Below, in pieces: positions 24,672 to 31,763 of a stretch of DNA of 32,798 bases. The first letter of the stretch is position 1. The number at the start of each line of letters is the position of its first letter. This DNA is from a virus, in the IMG/VR virus record IMGVR_UViG_3300030103_004907, positions 1 through 32,798 of that record; one strand, given 5' to 3'. The notes beneath the pieces were generated by a model. It did not search any database. It had not been told where the DNA came from and worked only from the letters and a program-made list of their open reading frames with translations. Both the position numbers and the translations under genes were made by a program.

Positions 24672-26231
24672 TTAAGATCTCCTTATCTTATCCTTGTATT
24701 CAAGGTATGATTTATAAACTCCAGAACTTGGAGCTTTACTTCCTAAAATTTTCCAATACATAAAAGGTACTTGTTTAAAATGTTTACCTGCATGTATCCC
24801 ACTCGGTACTATCTCATCTTTAGGATACTCATATCCCTGTGACCTTTTATATGAGTCAATGATATATGAACATTCTCTTTTACTCAACCCATCATGATAC
24901 AACCCCAAGCTAATAAGCATATCATATTGTTTTCTCGAAGGTTGCTCGAACTTTTTCCTTGATTTTAAAGGTGGCTCTTTCACGAAGATATCTAATAGAT
25001 CCCTAGGGAATTCTTTGTTCATAATTATTTCAGCTAGTTGTGAGCAACCAGCATCTCTTACTTGTTTGGCCATATCGACTACTTCTTTAGTCCACTTGTA
25101 TACCTCTTCGGATAATCCCTCATTGTACTCTAATTCATCGTCTAATCGATCATACTCAGTCTTCCCTGCATGTAGCATCCTATCGTTTATTTTTTCCCAG
25201 AAGCCTTTCTGAATCCCCGGACTATCGGCACCAACGTACAAGTGACAGCATTCTTTACCTTCAAGTATTCGTAAACCTCGCCCAACTCTTTGTAAGTACG
25301 TAGTAACGGAGTTAACTTTAAAGGGCATATATATTACTTCAATATTAGGAGAGTCGAACCCTGCAGTTAGAACATCACAAGTCACTAATATCTGTATGTT
25401 AGGAGTGTTTCTAAACTCGGTTAATATTTTATCTCTTACTTCTTTATCAACATCACTAGTAACTGCAGAGGTAGAAAGCCCTGCTTCTTCTAGGATATTA
25501 CGTAATGTTTTGCAATCATCTATTGTTTTTAAATAGACAACTCCTTTTGAATTACCGTGATATCTTTTATGGATATCAACAATATTTAAATACATACCAA
25601 CAACATCTAATGCATTGAATTCAGTTAGGTGCAATTTAGGAGGGACTAGATAGTTCTTATCTATTAGCTCTTGCATACTCATAGTGAATGCAACCTTGTC
25701 AAACATGTTAGTCATTAACTTATTTTCTCTAAAGGGTGTTGCTGTGAAACCTATAACTTGAGCATCTGTACTACCAAAGTACCCCATGATTTTTTCATAA
25801 CTTTCACACCCCATATAGTGACACTCATCAATTATAATCATCTTAACTTGAAGGTCATTCATATTGGTAGTCTTCCCAAAAGTCCTTTGGTTATTCATCC
25901 ACCTAGTTAACTTGTCGAAAACTCTAAATGATTGCATTGTTGTGATAACTACTCTGTCATCTTCTTTGGGCATATTGGTACCTTGTAAGATACCAGACTC
26001 TAAACCCCAATCTTGTTTGAATCTCTCTTGTGTTTGTGACACCAGCAAAGATAAATGGCTGACCACTATAACTTTACCGTATTTATTATCTTCTAAAAAT
26101 TTCCTGACCATAGCTCCGAATACTGCAGTCTTGCCTGAACCTGTTGGCATTACTACCGCTACATTCTTATGATCTTCTAGTGCTGCATATGTATTAAGAA
26201 GGCAAGCTTCTTGGTAATCTCTTAGCTTCAT
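24672..26231 (-). CDS. Superfamily 2 DNA/RNA helicase (DEAD/DEAH-like)
   Basis: 519 aa, AAGGAG 7 nt before ATG 26231. Motifs in order: Q-like start KLRDYQ; Walker A MPTGSGKT (28-35); Walker B DECH (135-138); motif III TATP (163-166); C-terminal RecA-like domain with VVYLKTIDD (~231-239), TAGFDSPNIE (~289-298) and motif VI QRVGRGLR (314-321). The C-terminal ~170 residues are a helical/charged extension. This is the COG1061/RadD-type architecture found in many phage replication modules; it may unwind DNA or remodel replication or recombination intermediates. The start overlaps the VRR-NUC gene by 38 nt, suggesting co-translation with the nuclease. Confidence 0.85.
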   Translation of the reverse strand: MKLRDYQEACLLNTYAALEDHKNVAVVMPTGSGKTAVFGAMVRKFLEDNKYGKVIVVSHLSLLVSQTQERFKQDWGLESGILQGTNMPKEDDRVVITTMQSFRVFDKLTRWMNNQRTFGKTTNMNDLQVKMIIIDECHYMGCESYEKIMGYFGSTDAQVIGFTATPFRENKLMTNMFDKVAFTMSMQELIDKNYLVPPKLHLTEFNALDVVGMYLNIVDIHKRYHGNSKGVVYLKTIDDCKTLRNILEEAGLSTSAVTSDVDKEVRDKILTEFRNTPNIQILVTCDVLTAGFDSPNIEVIYMPFKVNSVTTYLQRVGRGLRILEGKECCHLYVGADSPGIQKGFWEKINDRMLHAGKTEYDRLDDELEYNEGLSEEVYKWTKEVVDMAKQVRDAGCSQLAEIIMNKEFPRDLLDIFVKEPPLKSRKKFEQPSRKQYDMLISLGLYHDGLSKRECSYIIDSYKRSQGYEYPKDEIVPSGIHAGKHFKQVPFMYWKILGSKAPSSGVYKSYLEYKDKIRRS

Positions 26232-26583
26232 CGGGTCTCTCCTTTTCGAATAGCTCTATGACTTCTTGGACTGAGGTAACAACTCCGGCTATACCACCGA
26301 AGGTTTTAACACGGGAAAGAAAATTCTGCTGGTCTCTACTTGTCCGACCCCCGGGCCGCTTGACTTCAAGGCAGATGATTTGTCCTTCATTAGTGACACC
26401 AAGTATATCTGCCACTCCTTTAATGCTGAATTTTCCGGTAGATCTATATCGACCACGTTTGGCATCATATATTCCAGTGGTATTGTTTCTCCAGACAAAT
26501 ACATCTCGTCGGTAACTGAGATAGGTAAGGATAGCATTCTGGATGGATGTCTCATTTGGTGCCTTTGGTTTTGAACTTTTCAT
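26194..26583 (-). CDS. VRR-NUC domain nuclease
   Basis: 129 aa. A TTG one codon upstream is also in frame, but the Shine-Dalgarno GAGGTGAT sits 5 nt from ATG 26583. The core is complete: KGVADILGV (metal-binding Asp59), then ICLEVKRPGG with E73 and K75 and RDQQNFLSRV (Gln86), the D-ExK-Q set of the VRR-NUC/PD-(D/E)XK fold. Phage members are stand-alone, structure-specific nucleases. It precedes a superfamily 2 helicase in an overlap, an arrangement often seen, and probably resolves replication or recombination structures. Length (~130 aa) is usual for the stand-alone form. Confidence 0.82.
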   Translation of the reverse strand: MKSSKPKAPNETSIQNAILTYLSYRRDVFVWRNNTTGIYDAKRGRYRSTGKFSIKGVADILGVTNEGQIICLEVKRPGGRTSRDQQNFLSRVKTFGGIAGVVTSVQEVIELFEKERPDEAKRLPRSLPS

Positions 26584-26818
26584 CAATGATCACCTCTATA
26601 ACTTTCTTCTTAAGTTTCAATAAGTTTTTTCTAACTTCTTTGTCCTTAACATACATCAACTCTTCAATTACAGTACTGTATAATCCTTGTAGTTCTTTCG
26701 ATGAAAATTTACGAAGATGTCTTTTATTCCAGAGGGCAAGTATGACCTCTCTCCCTAGGCTTAACTCGAATTCTTTATTAATAACATTCAAGCAATCTCT
26801 TAGGGTGTTTAACATCAT
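26552..26818 (-). CDS. Small helical protein between primase and nuclease
   Basis: 88 aa (ATG at 26815 also possible). All-alpha, basic C-terminus (RKNLLKLKKKVIEVIIDEKF), with ALWNKRHLRKFSSKEL in the centre. Not recognised. It overlaps the downstream nuclease by 32 nt and follows the primase stop by 2 nt. A DNA-binding or replication accessory role is only suggested by neighbours. Confidence 0.6.
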   Translation of the reverse strand: MMLNTLRDCLNVINKEFELSLGREVILALWNKRHLRKFSSKELQGLYSTVIEELMYVKDKEVRKNLLKLKKKVIEVIIDEKFKTKGTK

Positions 26819-26820
26819 CC

Positions 26821-27810
26821 TTATATTCTCACACAGGTTCCCTTTTCGTTCAATCCAATAACAAAGTCTCTATGAAAAAAACAAGTCCTGCCTATACAGT
26901 TGTCTGCTAACATGTCGTAATCGCTGCCTCTATGACAATTCCATCTACTATGACCTGCATTATGTGTGGAATAAACTACCTTGTTTACAAGATTTTTAGG
27001 GTAGCTTTTTCCCCAATACTTATGATTAAAAAATAGGGCCAATGATTCATCGAGATTAAGCCCTGCCGCTACGGTTGTTCTTGCTAGTAAGTACAAAGTG
27101 TTATGCCTGTCACCATCTGCAATCTCAGTCTTATTCCATAGTGCTTGAATACAAGGTTTAAGATTATCTATGTTCAATGGTTTAGCTAAACTCGATATCT
27201 TTTGTATAGGTCTACTTTTTAAAAAGTCGCTTTCTTCTTTAACTAGATCATTAAAAAAGTCATGTGAATAAAATTTAAACTCATGCTCTTTAAATCTTTC
27301 CTTCTCCCCTTTCTTTGATAGTTCGACTATCTCATCAAGCGAAAGTTTTATTGAAGGTACTTTGATTTTATACATGCCTGTCTTAGCATTGACACTACCG
27401 TTGCATCTCCATAATCTTCTAGAAGTATAAACTGATTTATCTAGGTCAGTACAATAATCCTTTGCAATAGTTCCGGCTATCTCATGGCAAAACTCATGCT
27501 GTATTAAGAAGGGCATAATGATATGAAAGCCCTTACTTCCACTAAAGAATATATGTGGTTCAATATCAAAATCAGATTTTAAATTAGCCCAAGTATTTTT
27601 TGCTTCGGTCCAAGCATCATACAAAGAAGAGGAATCTATATCAATATACAAAGGACAGCTAATAATTTTCCCTAGAGCGTCGTAGTTTTGTATCGAGGCA
27701 AAGGCTGCCCAATCAAGGGGCAGATTATTAAATGTTTCTTTTATTCTTGCTGTAGTAAGTAAAGAATTAATACACCACTTTTCACCTGCTACATAAGAAA
27801 AATATCTCAT
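26821..27810 (-). CDS. Archaeo-eukaryotic-type primase (AEP)
   Basis: 329 aa, GGAG 3 nt before ATG 27810. The catalytic core is visible: motif I Y-I-D-I-D (D57, D59), motif II SGSKGFHI (90-97, with H96), then D122/D124 and a basic R-R-L-W-R-C-N-G-S-V-N motif (131-141), the usual third part of PrimPol/small-primase-like AEPs. The C-terminal part carries Cys and His residues (RWNCHRGSDYD, NCIGRTCFFHRDF) likely binding zinc. No helicase domain is fused. It would make RNA or DNA primers for phage replication together with the helicase and ssDNA-binding protein encoded nearby. No DNA polymerase gene is in the window. Confidence 0.78.
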   Translation of the reverse strand: MRYFSYVAGEKWCINSLLTTARIKETFNNLPLDWAAFASIQNYDALGKIISCPLYIDIDSSSLYDAWTEAKNTWANLKSDFDIEPHIFFSGSKGFHIIMPFLIQHEFCHEIAGTIAKDYCTDLDKSVYTSRRLWRCNGSVNAKTGMYKIKVPSIKLSLDEIVELSKKGEKERFKEHEFKFYSHDFFNDLVKEESDFLKSRPIQKISSLAKPLNIDNLKPCIQALWNKTEIADGDRHNTLYLLARTTVAAGLNLDESLALFFNHKYWGKSYPKNLVNKVVYSTHNAGHSRWNCHRGSDYDMLADNCIGRTCFFHRDFVIGLNEKGTCVRI

Positions 27811-27826
27811 AGACTCCTCAACTAAA

Positions 27827-28300
27827 TTAAATTAATGGTTGCCAATTATGCCAGTTAGTATAATGACCATCACCAGTTTTCTTTGGTACTTGATTACAGG
27901 TAGCAGTAAGTGACCTACCAACTGCAGAGCCTAATGCTTCTGTTACTGGTTTAGTTAGTAACTCTTCAGGGATACCAAGATTCTTTAATGCTGTCGTTAA
28001 GAATGACAACGACCGGCCAGGTTTGTTTTGATCACCCGGCTCTAATACATCCCACCAAGTGTAAGTATATTCTTTACCTTTAAATTCACCTGAAAGAACC
28101 ATCATCTTTTGTTGAGCATGAAACCTTGGCACTTGAGTTTTCTTATCTTTCATTTCCATTAAAGCAAAATCTACGATATTAAAATCTACAGTCTCACCAT
28201 TTTTAAAATGCTTATCGTTCACCCAAGCTTTCTCTTTCTTCTCTGCACTGCCACCACCAAACGAGTCGTTCGCTAAATCTTCTCTTGTTAACTGATACAT
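27827..28300 (-). CDS. ssb: Single-stranded DNA-binding protein candidate
   Basis: 157 aa, AAGGAG 7 nt before ATG 28300. The first ~25 residues form a Gly/charged start; then a beta-rich domain with VDFNIVDFALMEMKDKKTQ, RFHAQQKMMVLSGEFKGKEY and TYTWWDVLEP, a helical linker, and an ending GDGHYTNWHNWQPLI with clustered aromatics. Placement between an annealing protein and a primase and the aromatic strand pattern fit an OB-fold ssDNA-binding protein. However, the acidic tail typical of SSB is absent, so the name is from context more than from a motif. Confidence 0.55.
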   Translation of the reverse strand: MYQLTREDLANDSFGGGSAEKKEKAWVNDKHFKNGETVDFNIVDFALMEMKDKKTQVPRFHAQQKMMVLSGEFKGKEYTYTWWDVLEPGDQNKPGRSLSFLTTALKNLGIPEELLTKPVTEALGSAVGRSLTATCNQVPKKTGDGHYTNWHNWQPLI

Positions 28301-28317
28301 AAAATCTCTCCTTGTTG

Positions 28318-28791
28318 TTATAGTCTTCGACTATTGTTATTACTACCGCCTCTTTGTTTTGTTACACTTTCACCATCATCATCAAGTTTCTTTTCAGGTA
28401 TCAAGTTAAATAAACATAACAAGTTATACCTTCTGTAATAAGTTTGATAACTACCCATTGACTGAGGGTCATCAGAGTTAGTTAAGTGAGAAAATTCAAC
28501 TGACATTTCCATACCAGTAACCATTGAAGTTAAGATTGTTTTAACTCCAACAAATGATTTCTCTGTACCTAACTTTCCAACTGGCTCATGTCTTAGATCA
28601 ATATAATACTTATCAAGGATAGGTTGGATCTTTTCCATCATCGTACCCAAGTTTGCATAAGTATAATTATATCCATCTGTCTCTTTGTAGATCTTAGGAA
28701 ACTCTTGTTTGGCCAGATAAATTGCCTGTGCTAAACTTAAATCTAAGATAGCCACATCCTTACCTAAAAACTTAACCTTCTCTTTGCTCAT
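28318..28791 (-). CDS. erf: ERF-family ssDNA annealing recombinase
   Basis: 157 aa, AAGGAG 7 nt before ATG 28791. Key pattern: YNYTYANLGTMMEKIQPILD (~41-60), then HEPVGKLGTE, VKTILTSMVTGMEM and MGSYQTYYRRYNLLCLFNL (~113-131), equivalent to the YxYA...P-x-L and GSxxTYxRRYxL signatures of ERF proteins from P22 and relatives. ERF proteins form rings on single-stranded DNA and promote annealing during recombination and replication of phage ends. The C-terminal tail is Asn/Arg-rich and short. It sits with primase, nuclease and SSB candidate, a coherent replication-recombination module. Confidence 0.8.
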   Translation of the reverse strand: MSKEKVKFLGKDVAILDLSLAQAIYLAKQEFPKIYKETDGYNYTYANLGTMMEKIQPILDKYYIDLRHEPVGKLGTEKSFVGVKTILTSMVTGMEMSVEFSHLTNSDDPQSMGSYQTYYRRYNLLCLFNLIPEKKLDDDGESVTKQRGGSNNNSRRL

Positions 28792-28792
28792 A

Positions 28793-29026
28793 CTATTTCT
28801 CCTTTGACCATCTTGTTCTGTCGTTTCTTAGTTTTAATTCCGTCCTGTAAAGTTTATCCCCTAACTTATAAATAACTACGGCATACTTAGTTGCTTCTTG
28901 TATACCATTGGCCGGTTGACTTCTTTCACTTACTTCTATTGGCACTCCCTCTTTTGGTAAGTGTGCTTTAAGCATGTACCTAATCCACTTGTTTCCACGC
29001 CAGTTAGGGATTGGTGTTATTACCAT
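28793..29026 (-). CDS. Hypothetical small protein before ERF
   Basis: 77 aa. The start overlaps the lipoprotein stop by 7 nt (ATGGTAA). Begins MVITPIPNWRGNKWIRYM; then a mixed alpha/beta basic fold ending with two strands (KYAVVIYKLGDKLYRTELKL). No recognised family. The downstream gene follows 1 nt after its stop, so both are likely co-translated. Confidence 0.6.
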   Translation of the reverse strand: MVITPIPNWRGNKWIRYMLKAHLPKEGVPIEVSERSQPANGIQEATKYAVVIYKLGDKLYRTELKLRNDRTRWSKEK

Positions 29027-29283
29027 CTTACTACTTCTCCCTCTAACTCTCTGTTTACGGTTAACGGGTTTGGCTGTCGACTCCCATCCTTTGTAATAAC
29101 TGTAATCCTACAGTTTAAACTTGGTGATCTAAATTGTTGCTTACATTGAATTCCGTCACCAACACATTGAATACCAGTGTGTGTTCTAAAGCATTGCATC
29201 TTTGTTTCAAAAGATTGTACTTTCACATCCTTACCACATCCAATTAAACTCAATAAACTAATGCAAATAATCGCTGTCTTCAT
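29020..29283 (-). CDS. Small lipoprotein
   Basis: 87 aa. The frame is open further upstream, but AAGGAGG 5-6 nt before ATG 29283 and a signal peptide start here. MKTAIICISLLSLIGCGKD is a textbook lipoprotein signal with lipobox L-I-G-C and lipidated Cys16. The mature part has several Cys (MQCFRTHTGIQCVGDGIQC, SLNC) that may form disulfides in the periplasm. An early-operon lipoprotein could block superinfection or act as an outer-membrane factor; neither is shown. It overlaps the genes on both sides. Confidence 0.68.
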   Translation of the reverse strand: MKTAIICISLLSLIGCGKDVKVQSFETKMQCFRTHTGIQCVGDGIQCKQQFRSPSLNCRITVITKDGSRQPNPLTVNRELEGEVVRW

Positions 29284-29401
29284 CGTAATCCTCCTTATAT
29301 TCCTTAAATAATTTATTATCCCAAAAGATAAAGTCATCTATCGTTTGTATCTTTGGGTCTTTCTTAAAATATTTCCACATCAAAAACTTTAACCACCTCA
29401 T
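29258..29401 (-). CDS. Microprotein, 47 aa, basic-acidic
   Basis: ATG 29401 overlaps the stop of the membrane microprotein upstream by 4 nt (ATGA), with GGGAG 8 nt before it. Starts MRWLKFLMWKYFKKD, then QTIDDFIFWDNKLFKEYK and an acidic tail (EDYDEDSDYLH) read in another frame over the lipoprotein start. Amphipathic N-terminus; no recognised family. Gene reality is supported by the overlap chain only. Confidence 0.5.
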   Translation of the reverse strand: MRWLKFLMWKYFKKDPKIQTIDDFIFWDNKLFKEYKEDYDEDSDYLH

Positions 29402-29499
29402 GGTTTTAACTCCCACCAAAAACATAAATAAAGCTCAAAGATTAACAAGAGTATTCCTAATAATCCCAATATAAGCCATTCACTATTATCTTTTTTCAT
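29398..29499 (-). CDS. Single-pass membrane microprotein, 33 aa
   Basis: ATG 29499 lies inside the last codons of the 29755 gene. MKKDNSEW is followed by a strongly hydrophobic helix (LILGLLGILLLIFELYLCFW) and ends WELKP; positive N-terminus and one transmembrane helix. Overlaps on both sides (14 and 4 nt) place it in the same translational chain as its neighbours. Unknown function. Confidence 0.5.
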   Translation of the reverse strand: MKKDNSEWLILGLLGILLLIFELYLCFWWELKP

Positions 29500-29755
29500 A
29501 ATCTACTTCTTCTCCAAGCTGTCTTATTTCATCAAGCATATCAATTAAAGTATGTTCAACCGATCTATATCTATATTCAAGATGGGTTTGTATCCTTAGC
29601 ACGTCCATTTCTTTAACTGGAAATTCGTAAGGCACAGTACAAGATTTCTCTGCATCATTAAAAACAGATAAGGCATGGTCACAAGCTTGCTTTAAATAAT
29701 TCACTTGAGTTTTAAGTAAAGATACCCTTGCATAAATCATGTCACATTCTTTCAT
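29486..29755 (-). CDS. Helical small protein
   Basis: 89 aa, GGAG 8 nt before ATG 29755, and a 4-nt ATGA overlap with the preceding gene. Predicted all-helical (YARVSLLKTQVNYLKQACDH, LEYRYRSVEHTLIDMLDEIR), likely a coiled coil. Not recognised. Confidence 0.6.
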   Translation of the reverse strand: MKECDMIYARVSLLKTQVNYLKQACDHALSVFNDAEKSCTVPYEFPVKEMDVLRIQTHLEYRYRSVEHTLIDMLDEIRQLGEEVDYEKR

Positions 29756-29931
29756 AGGTTATTCTCCTTTAACCAAAGTTTTAATTTCTCTATTGCTTCC
29801 TTAAACTTTTTGATGTCAACCTTTGTTTCCGTACCAGATATTCTATCTAAAGCATGTTGTAATTCTCCGGCACTAGTAGCAGTACGTTCTATTAAATCTT
29901 TCTCTTCTTTTTTATATTTATGTTGATCCAT
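29752..29931 (-). CDS. Small charged helical protein
   Basis: 59 aa from ATG 29931, chosen because GGGGAG stands 8 nt upstream; an ATG at 29955 that overlaps the previous stop (TAATG) would add 8 residues. Sequence is Lys/Glu-rich (KYKKEEKDLIERTATSAGEL, KKFKEAIEKLKLWLKE), two helices with no motif. Unknown. Confidence 0.58.
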   Translation of the reverse strand: MDQHKYKKEEKDLIERTATSAGELQHALDRISGTETKVDIKKFKEAIEKLKLWLKENNL

Positions 29932-29954
29932 TTGTATTACTCCCCATTCCTTCA

Positions 29955-30230
29955 TTAATGGTTTTCCTCTTTAAGAATATGTTTATCGTGATTACTTAAC
30001 ATCACATAAGTAAAATTTTTATCTTCGCTATAACAGATAATTTCTTCGTGCTTGAAACCTAACTTGCTTATAAGTAAAAGTTCCACCTGATCATGCATAT
30101 CATTGGCAGTTCTTTTATCCCAAAAGTATTGTATCCATTCATCATGCAACGGACATTTAACACTTAACCGTTTCCAATTAAATTTAGTCGGTGCAATTAA
30201 TCTGAATTTTAAAATTCTAGCTTGCTTCAT
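29955..30230 (-). CDS. Hypothetical small protein
   Basis: 91 aa, GGAGAGACAT upstream of ATG 30230. Mixed alpha/beta: ARILKFRLIAPTKFNWKRL, CPLHDEWIQYFWDKRTANDM, then strands IICYSEDKNFTYVMLSN. The single Cys-Pro-Leu-His does not make a metal site alone. No recognised family. Ends one base into the next start (TAATG). Confidence 0.58.
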   Translation of the reverse strand: MKQARILKFRLIAPTKFNWKRLSVKCPLHDEWIQYFWDKRTANDMHDQVELLLISKLGFKHEEIICYSEDKNFTYVMLSNHDKHILKEENH

Positions 30231-30268
30231 TTATATGTCTCTCCAATAAACATTGTTCAATCGTTAAC

Positions 30269-30574
30269 TTAACAAGTCAAGGAATTATTTTTATTAAATT
30301 TTCTAATTGCCAACTGCTCTTTTTCATTAAGACATACACCACATAATTTATACTGATGAATAATCTCATCCCACGATTGACACTTACAACACTGGGATAC
30401 TCCCCTTTCTTTTAACCACACGTTTGTGTTTATCTTTCCTTCGGAATAAGCTTTATAAGTAATTTTATAAAATTCTCGTTTGATGTAGATACTTGATAGT
30501 GTAGGATTTTCTTTTTTGATTACATTCATTATCGCTTGCTTCTTTGTTACTCTTAATTTTTGTGGGTGTGCCAT
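30269..30574 (-). CDS. Small zinc-finger protein
   Basis: 101 aa, AAGGA upstream of ATG 30574. N-terminus basic (PQKLRVTKKQAIMNVIKKE); then VSQCCKCQSWDEIIHQYKL and CGVCL, giving two CxxC pairs separated by ~15 residues, enough for one zinc. Such proteins in phages are often DNA- or RNA-binding or HNH-like accessory proteins, but no HNH residues are seen. The first 110 nt overlap the end of the nuclease-like gene in another frame. Confidence 0.6.
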   Translation of the reverse strand: MAHPQKLRVTKKQAIMNVIKKENPTLSSIYIKREFYKITYKAYSEGKINTNVWLKERGVSQCCKCQSWDEIIHQYKLCGVCLNEKEQLAIRKFNKNNSLTC

Positions 30575-31034
30575 TATCGTTCCTTAATAATTGAGTTAAA
30601 TCATTTCGATGAATATCATTTAGGTTTACATCATAAAAAAATTCGTTTGAACTTATGTATCTGTTAGGTATTTCTTTAAGTGATGAGGCAAGCATTGTTT
30701 TATTATCACAAGCAACGTAACCAGTGCAATCTGCATTAAAGGTAATAAAGATAGTTTGCTTACCAAGGTTGGCAAATTTATTCTTCCTTTGTGGCACGTG
30801 CATACTTTTAAACGGCCATACATTATCATGCCAATCTTCTTTTACCTCAACCTCTACATAACAATATGGCGTTCCAGTAGAATCTAAAACTGTAATGTCT
30901 ACAGCATATCTATCTTCTGTTTCTTTGATGGTGTAGTTAGAAGGGAAATACTTTTGCAATTCTTTAATGACACCATCTTTTCCTAAAGCATCAGTTCTTT
31001 TATATAAGTCTAAGTCGAATGGTTTACTGATCAT
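30465..31034 (-). CDS. PD-(D/E)XK-like nuclease candidate
   Basis: 189 aa, 4-nt overlap (ATGA) with the preceding gene. Residues ~41-65 show RYAVDITVLD (Asp46), then YVEVEVKEDW, giving E61/E63 and Lys65, a D...ExEVK arrangement of the PD-(D/E)XK fold, followed by KSMHVPQRKNKFA and FITFNADCTGY. Similar core segments occur in stand-alone phage nuclease-like proteins. The last ~37 residues (rich in Lys/Asn) overlap the next gene and look unconstrained. Catalytic activity and target unproven. Confidence 0.6.
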   Translation of the reverse strand: MISKPFDLDLYKRTDALGKDGVIKELQKYFPSNYTIKETEDRYAVDITVLDSTGTPYCYVEVEVKEDWHDNVWPFKSMHVPQRKNKFANLGKQTIFITFNADCTGYVACDNKTMLASSLKEIPNRYISSNEFFYDVNLNDIHRNDLTQLLRNDNGTPTKIKSNKEASDNECNQKRKSYTIKYLHQTRIL

Positions 31035-31276
31035 TCTACAAACTTATGTAATTGATTCCTTATATGACCACCTGAAAATGTAGCTTTAACATGGTCTCTA
31101 TTTTCTTTTACAAAGATAACTTCTACATGAGTAGTTGGATGATAGTCGCCTTCAACTAGTGTTACCTTATCAATGTCCCAACCTTTAGGTGTATTTGTAT
31201 CTACAATTTTTTTTAATGGTAGGTACTTATCCCAATTAGGGACTACTCTCTTCTCGCCCTTCTTTAATCTTTTCAT
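31031..31276 (-). CDS. Hypothetical small basic protein
   Basis: 81 aa, AAGGAATTATAAA before ATG 31276. Begins MKRLKKGEKRVVPNWDKYL; later TPKGWDIDKVTLVEGDYHPT and VEVIFVKENRDHVKATFSGG, consistent with a small beta-rich fold. Not recognised. A candidate promoter lies 46-75 nt upstream. Confidence 0.58.
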   Translation of the reverse strand: MKRLKKGEKRVVPNWDKYLPLKKIVDTNTPKGWDIDKVTLVEGDYHPTTHVEVIFVKENRDHVKATFSGGHIRNQLHKFVE

Positions 31277-31321
31277 TTTATAATTCCTTTTATTTAATTT
31301 CCGTGATTACTATTACGCTCA

Positions 31322-31351
31322 AGGTTACCAACGGTTTTAAAACTGTGTCAA
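31322..31351 (-). promoter_or_regulatory. Candidate promoter for the downstream minus-strand genes
   Basis: TTGACA (31351-31346) overlaps the stop of the preceding gene; an 18-nt spacer and a weak -10, TAACCT (31327-31322), follow, ending 45 nt before ATG 31276. The gap 31277-31347 holds no gene. Confidence 0.35.
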
Positions 31352-31575
31352 CACTTATGACTAGCCTTGTTATCCCAAAATACTCGCTCGTTTAAAAGAT
31401 CTTCTTCTGTTACAGTATCCTCTTCGTTATATTCTAGTATTTCTTTTCTTGACCTCTCAACATCAAACTCACCATTCAATATTGAGAGAAAATATTCAAT
31501 TAAATCATCGTGTTGTGTCCAAATATCTGCACCGCCTTCCCAATTCATAAACATATTTCTAGTTATCTTTTTCAC
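31348..31575 (-). CDS. Small acidic protein, GTG start
   Basis: 75 aa starting at GTG 31575, with AGGAG 6 nt upstream inside the end of the zinc-ribbon gene. Acidic: IWTQHDDLIEYFLSILNGEF, RKEILEYNEEDTVTEEDLLN. ATGs at codons 8 and 10 are alternatives, but the ribosome binding site fits the GTG. Function unknown. Confidence 0.58.
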   Translation of the reverse strand: MKKITRNMFMNWEGGADIWTQHDDLIEYFLSILNGEFDVERSRKEILEYNEEDTVTEEDLLNERVFWDNKASHKC

Positions 31576-31693
31576 TTTCTTCTCCTAATAGTTCCAAACA
31601 AGTTGAACAATACACTGGATAATTCCCGTATTGATTATATTCTGTGACAACTAGATCCTCTTCTACGCCACAATTAGAGCACTCTAACCTCAT
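31559..31693 (-). CDS. Zinc-ribbon microprotein
   Basis: 44 aa. The frame is open upstream to 31753, but ATG 31693 has AGGGGAT at 5-6 nt and starts a compact zinc ribbon: MRLECSNCGVEED, then YPVYCSTCLELLGEESE, giving two CxxC pairs ~20 residues apart. The upstream part covers a promoter-like region and is not coding-like. Such tiny zinc ribbons are common in phage early operons; partner unknown. Confidence 0.6.
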   Translation of the reverse strand: MRLECSNCGVEEDLVVTEYNQYGNYPVYCSTCLELLGEESEKDN

Positions 31694-31731
31694 AATATCC
31701 CCTAGTCGTGTAAATCGGCGATTGAACTGCC

Positions 31732-31758
31732 ATATTACACGGTTAATCGGCAAGTCAA
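31732..31758 (-). promoter_or_regulatory. Candidate promoter with inverted-repeat operator
   Basis: TTGACT (31758-31753), 15-nt spacer, TAATAT (31737-31732). A 7-bp inverted repeat TTACACG (31735-31741)/CGTGTAA (31707-31713) brackets the predicted start point, and AATCGGC occurs twice (31713-31719, 31744-31750). This 70-nt gene-free interval is one of the few in the minus-strand unit, which suits a promoter with a regulator site. Confidence 0.35.
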
Positions 31759-31763
31759 TGCCA

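Noticed and set aside
25864-26172. Plus-strand frame opposite the helicase N-terminus
   Set aside because: It covers the Walker A region of the helicase in antisense and carries no independent signal.
29284-29337. N-terminal extension of the small lipoprotein
   Set aside because: It would place 18 residues before a perfect lipoprotein signal and ignore AAGGAGG in front of ATG 29283.
31694-31753. Upstream extension of the zinc-ribbon gene
   Set aside because: The extended part overlies promoter-like and inverted-repeat sequence, while ATG 31693 has a good ribosome binding site.
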